Part shown: positions 35,165 to 37,408 of the stretch, piece after piece | Layout of the letters: every line of letters starts with the position of its first letter | Numbering within the stretch: position 1 is the first letter of the stretch | Assembly: GCA_905479765.1 (NCBI GenBank) | Contig: CAJQNW010000073.1 | Location: 1 to 37,408, forward strand | Direction of reading: 5' to 3' | Length of the DNA stretch: 37,408 bases | Source of the DNA: an uncultured Tepidamorphus sp. | GTDB taxonomy: Bacteria > Pseudomonadota > Alphaproteobacteria > Rhizobiales > Tepidamorphaceae | Program-made: the position numbers and the translations under genes | Notes under the pieces: model-generated | What the model saw: the letters and a program-made list of their open reading frames with translations, nothing else | Told to the model about the DNA's origin: nothing | Database searches by the model: none

Positions 35165-36403
35165 ATGAACACCGATCTACCGATAACCCTTGCCGATGTA
35201 ACCGCAGCCGCGGAGACGATCCGCGGCCATGTCCTGCGCACGCCGCTGGTCGCCGCACCCTGGCTTTCGGCGATGACCGGCGCAGACGTCTTCGTCAAGT
35301 ACGAGAACCTGCAGGTCACCAACGCCTTCAAGGAGCGCGGGGCGCTGAACCGGCTGGCGGCGCTGAGCGCGGACGAGCGCAAGCGCGGCGTCGTGGCGCT
35401 GTCTGCCGGCAATCATGCCCAGGCACTGGCTTGCCACGCCGAAAGGCTCGGCATCCCGGCAACCATCGTCATGCCGCGTACGACGCCCTTCACCAAGGTG
35501 GCAAACACCGAGAGCTATGGCGCGAAGGTGGTGCTGGAGGGCGAGACGGTCGGCGAATGCCGGGCGGTCGTCGACGATTTGGTCCAGTCGCAGCACCTGA
35601 CCCTCGTCCACCCCTATGACGATCCCCTTGTGATGGCGGGCCAGGGCACCATCGCCCTGGAGATGCTCGAGGATCAGCCCGACCTCGACTGCATGATCGT
35701 GCCGGTCGGTGGCGGCGGGCTGATCTCGGGAATTTCAGTTGCCGCCACGGCGCTCAAACCGGATATCGAGATCATTGGCGTGCAAACCGCGCAGTACGCC
35801 TCGATGGCGGCCGCGCTCGCGGGTGAGGACGCGACCTGCGGCGGCGACACACTGGCCGAAGGCATTGCCGTCAAAGCGGTTTCCGAGACGGCAATCTCGA
35901 TCCTGACGGCGCTCGGGATCGACGTCATGGTCGTCGACGAAGCGGCGATCGAGCGGGCCATCTATGCCTATCTCGTCGGCCTGAAGACGCTGGCCGAGGG
36001 CGCGGGCGCTGCCGGTCTGGCGGCACTTCTTTCAGAAGCGGAGCGGTTCAGGGGCCGCAAGGTCGGCCTGGTGCTGACCGGCGGCAATATCGATCCGCGC
36101 ATCGTCTCGGCGATCACGGGGCGGGCGCTGGAACGGGAGGACCGGATGGTGACCTTCCGCATCACGCTGCGCGACCGGCCAGGCGAGCTTGGCCGTCTGG
36201 CGGACATCATCGGCCGGGAGGGCGCGAATATCCTGGAGGTGTCGCACCAGCGCCTCCTGCTCGACGTGCCCGTCATGCGGGCGACCACCGACATCACCAT
36301 CGAGACCCGCGACGGCGCGCACGCCGAGCGCATCCGCCGGACGCTGGAGGCCGAAGGCATGGTGGTGACACGGCTGGCACCGCTGCATCACCCGACGTCC
36401 TAG
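35165..36403 (+). CDS. Threonine ammonia-lyase with C-terminal ACT domain
   Basis: This 412-aa PLP enzyme deaminates L-threonine to 2-oxobutanoate (and often serine to pyruvate). The PLP lysine is Lys56 in NLQVTNAFKERGALN. Cofactor-phosphate loop VPVGGGGLISGISVAATALK and GVVALSAGNHAQALA match the fold type II family. A single ACT domain ends the protein (MVTFRITLRDRPGELGRLAD), so it belongs to the one-ACT class rather than the long E. coli biosynthetic IlvA. The ACT domain suggests allosteric control by an amino acid. ATG at 35165 is chosen, as the upstream TTG/ATG options add no family sequence. Anabolic (isoleucine) versus catabolic role is unresolved. Confidence 0.93.
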   Translation: MNTDLPITLADVTAAAETIRGHVLRTPLVAAPWLSAMTGADVFVKYENLQVTNAFKERGALNRLAALSADERKRGVVALSAGNHAQALACHAERLGIPATIVMPRTTPFTKVANTESYGAKVVLEGETVGECRAVVDDLVQSQHLTLVHPYDDPLVMAGQGTIALEMLEDQPDLDCMIVPVGGGGLISGISVAATALKPDIEIIGVQTAQYASMAAALAGEDATCGGDTLAEGIAVKAVSETAISILTALGIDVMVVDEAAIERAIYAYLVGLKTLAEGAGAAGLAALLSEAERFRGRKVGLVLTGGNIDPRIVSAITGRALEREDRMVTFRITLRDRPGELGRLADIIGREGANILEVSHQRLLLDVPVMRATTDITIETRDGAHAERIRRTLEAEGMVVTRLAPLHHPTS

Positions 36404-36462
36404 CGCCGGAATATCGCCGGATTGCCACAAAAAATGCCCGTAAAGCCGCCTATATGAGCCGC

Positions 36463-36567
36463 CAGGGGGATTTTGTTCCAGGAACCCCTGCATTTATGAA
36501 ATGACCGGGGCTTGGATTGCGCCCCGGCCAACGTCATTATGCGCGATTCTGTGACAATCGCGAGGAG
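36463..36567 (+). promoter_or_regulatory. Possibly structured leader of the SLC13-type transporter gene
   Basis: Three successive inverted repeats lie in the 174-nt gap before the transporter gene: CAGGGG/CCCCTG (36463-36490), CCGGGGC/GCCCCGG (36505-36527, 9-nt loop) and CGCGATT/AATCGCG (36542-36562, 7-nt loop). The last abuts the GAGGAG ribosome site. The second could instead be a terminator of the previous gene, though it lacks a T run. I do not recognise a known riboswitch. Confidence 0.4.
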
Positions 36568-36577
36568 CGGCGCGCGA

Positions 36578-37408
36578 ATGGAAGATTTCCACATGTGGGT
36601 TACGTTTGCGGTGATTCTCGCCGCGATCGTCGCCTATGTGAGCGAAAAGGTGCCGCTGGAGGTGACGGCGGTCAGCGTCGTCGTCGCCTTCCTGCTGCTG
36701 TTCCAGATATTTCCCTATCGCGGCCCCGACGGCACGCCGCTGCTTGGCGCCGAGGAACTGCTGGCCGGCTTCGCCAACCCGGCGCTGATAACGGTTCTCG
36801 CACTGCTTGTGATCGGCCAGGGGCTGTTCCAGACCGGCGCGCTCGACGGGTTCGCCCTGCGTGTCGGCCAGTGGGGTGGCGGCCGCACCACCGCGACGCT
36901 TGCCGTTGCCCTCCTGGCGACAGCCTGCCTGAGCGCCTTCATGAACAACACGCCGGTGGTCGTGCTGATGCTGCCGGTCCTCGGCGCCGTCGCCATGCGC
37001 GCGCGCATCTCCGCCAGCAAGGTGATGATCCCGCTGAGCTTCATCTCGATCCTCGGCGGCATGACGACGCTGATCGGCTCGTCCACGAACCTGCTGGTCG
37101 CCGGTGTCGCCCGCGACCTGGGTTACGGCTCGCTCGGGTTCTTTTCCTTCGCGCCCATCGGCGTGGTGCTTGCCGTGATCGGCGGCGTCTACGTGATCTT
37201 CGTGCTGCCGCGCCTGCTGCCGGCGCGAGCCAACATGCTGCAGGAAGTCGGTGGCGGCCAGGGCAAGCAGTTCATCGCGCAGATTCCGGTCGGCTACAAT
37301 CATCCCCTCGTCGGCGCCAGCGCGGTCGCGGGCATGTTTCCCGCGCTGAAGGGCATGACGGTGATCATGGTGCAGCGCGGCGACCATCCGATCCTGCCGC
37401 CGTTCGAG
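36578..37408 (+). CDS. SLC13/DASS-family transporter (3' end cut by window edge)
   Basis: The frame is open for 277 codons from ATG 36578 (preceded by GAGGAG) to the right edge, and the ORF track lacks it because it is partial. At least five membrane helices are visible. Family marks include LITVLALLVIGQGLFQTGAL, ACLSAFMNNTPVVVLMLPVL and the SNT-like motif GMTTLIGSSTNLLVAG, which binds substrate and sodium in DASS carriers. After helix five comes a soluble segment (IAQIPVGYNHPLVGASAVAG) resembling the start of a TrkA_C (RCK) domain, as in the long bacterial permeases of this family. The substrate (dicarboxylate, sulfate or other anion) is unknown. Confidence 0.9.
   Translation, partial: MEDFHMWVTFAVILAAIVAYVSEKVPLEVTAVSVVVAFLLLFQIFPYRGPDGTPLLGAEELLAGFANPALITVLALLVIGQGLFQTGALDGFALRVGQWGGGRTTATLAVALLATACLSAFMNNTPVVVLMLPVLGAVAMRARISASKVMIPLSFISILGGMTTLIGSSTNLLVAGVARDLGYGSLGFFSFAPIGVVLAVIGGVYVIFVLPRLLPARANMLQEVGGGQGKQFIAQIPVGYNHPLVGASAVAGMFPALKGMTVIMVQRGDHPILPPFE

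Overview
The window looks like a piece of chromosome from a GC-rich alphaproteobacterium, most likely of the Hyphomicrobiales (Rhizobiales). The reasons are the order glyA-nrdR-ribD-ribE-ribH-nusB-thiL, a proton-pumping pyrophosphatase nearby, the block DUF177-plsX-fabH-ihfA-MerR, a ubiquinol-cytochrome c chaperone gene, and an LdtR-type MarR regulator next to an L,D-transpeptidase. These calls rest on motif and gene-order recognition; no database search was run.

Region 1 (1-7835) is an exopolysaccharide locus. A Wzc/GumC-like chain-length protein, cut by the left edge, is divergent from a short Wza-like export lipoprotein, a GT4 glycosyltransferase, a WcaJ/ExoY-type initiating phosphotransferase and a Wzy/O-antigen-ligase-like membrane protein. 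A SAM methyltransferase converges on the last of these. Together they suggest Wzx/Wzy-type polymer synthesis, although no flippase is visible. The kinase-like C-terminus of the chain-length protein has lost its Walker A motif. The locus ends at a tRNA-Pro(GGG) whose 3' end faces it.

Region 2 (8075-8820) holds an orphan 94-aa ORF and a second open frame without a start. It looks like foreign or decaying DNA.

Region 3 (8817-23516) is core housekeeping, almost all on the minus strand. It contains MerR regulator, ihfA, fabH, plsX, DUF177 and the cytochrome bc1 chaperone; divergent bamE; hppA; an MFS transporter; the tightly overlapping chain thiL-nusB-ribH-ribE, followed upstream by ribD-nrdR-glyA; and a small conserved protein. 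A strong bidirectional terminator separates bamE from hppA.

Region 4 (23516-25740) covers cell-wall remodelling: a secreted YcbB-type L,D-transpeptidase and LdtR, with inverted and direct repeats upstream that could be regulator sites.

Region 5 (25865-32258) is a valine-degradation cluster: mmsA, an isobutyryl-CoA-dehydrogenase-like enzyme, 3-hydroxyisobutyryl-CoA hydrolase, a four-helix membrane protein and mmsB, with a divergent LysR gene. Two ~106-bp nested palindromic repeats in opposite orientation bracket the acyl-CoA dehydrogenase gene.

Region 6 (32370-37408) carries hemB (metal-cysteine-less type), a divergent AraC regulator/LysE exporter pair with shared half-sites between them, a threonine ammonia-lyase with an ACT domain, and the start of an SLC13-family transporter behind a leader that could form three hairpins.

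No complete new defence or mobile system was recognised. The best leads are the nucleotide-site-less kinase domain in the chain-length protein, the orphan segment beside the tRNA, the structured leader, and the several uncharacterised operator-like palindromes.
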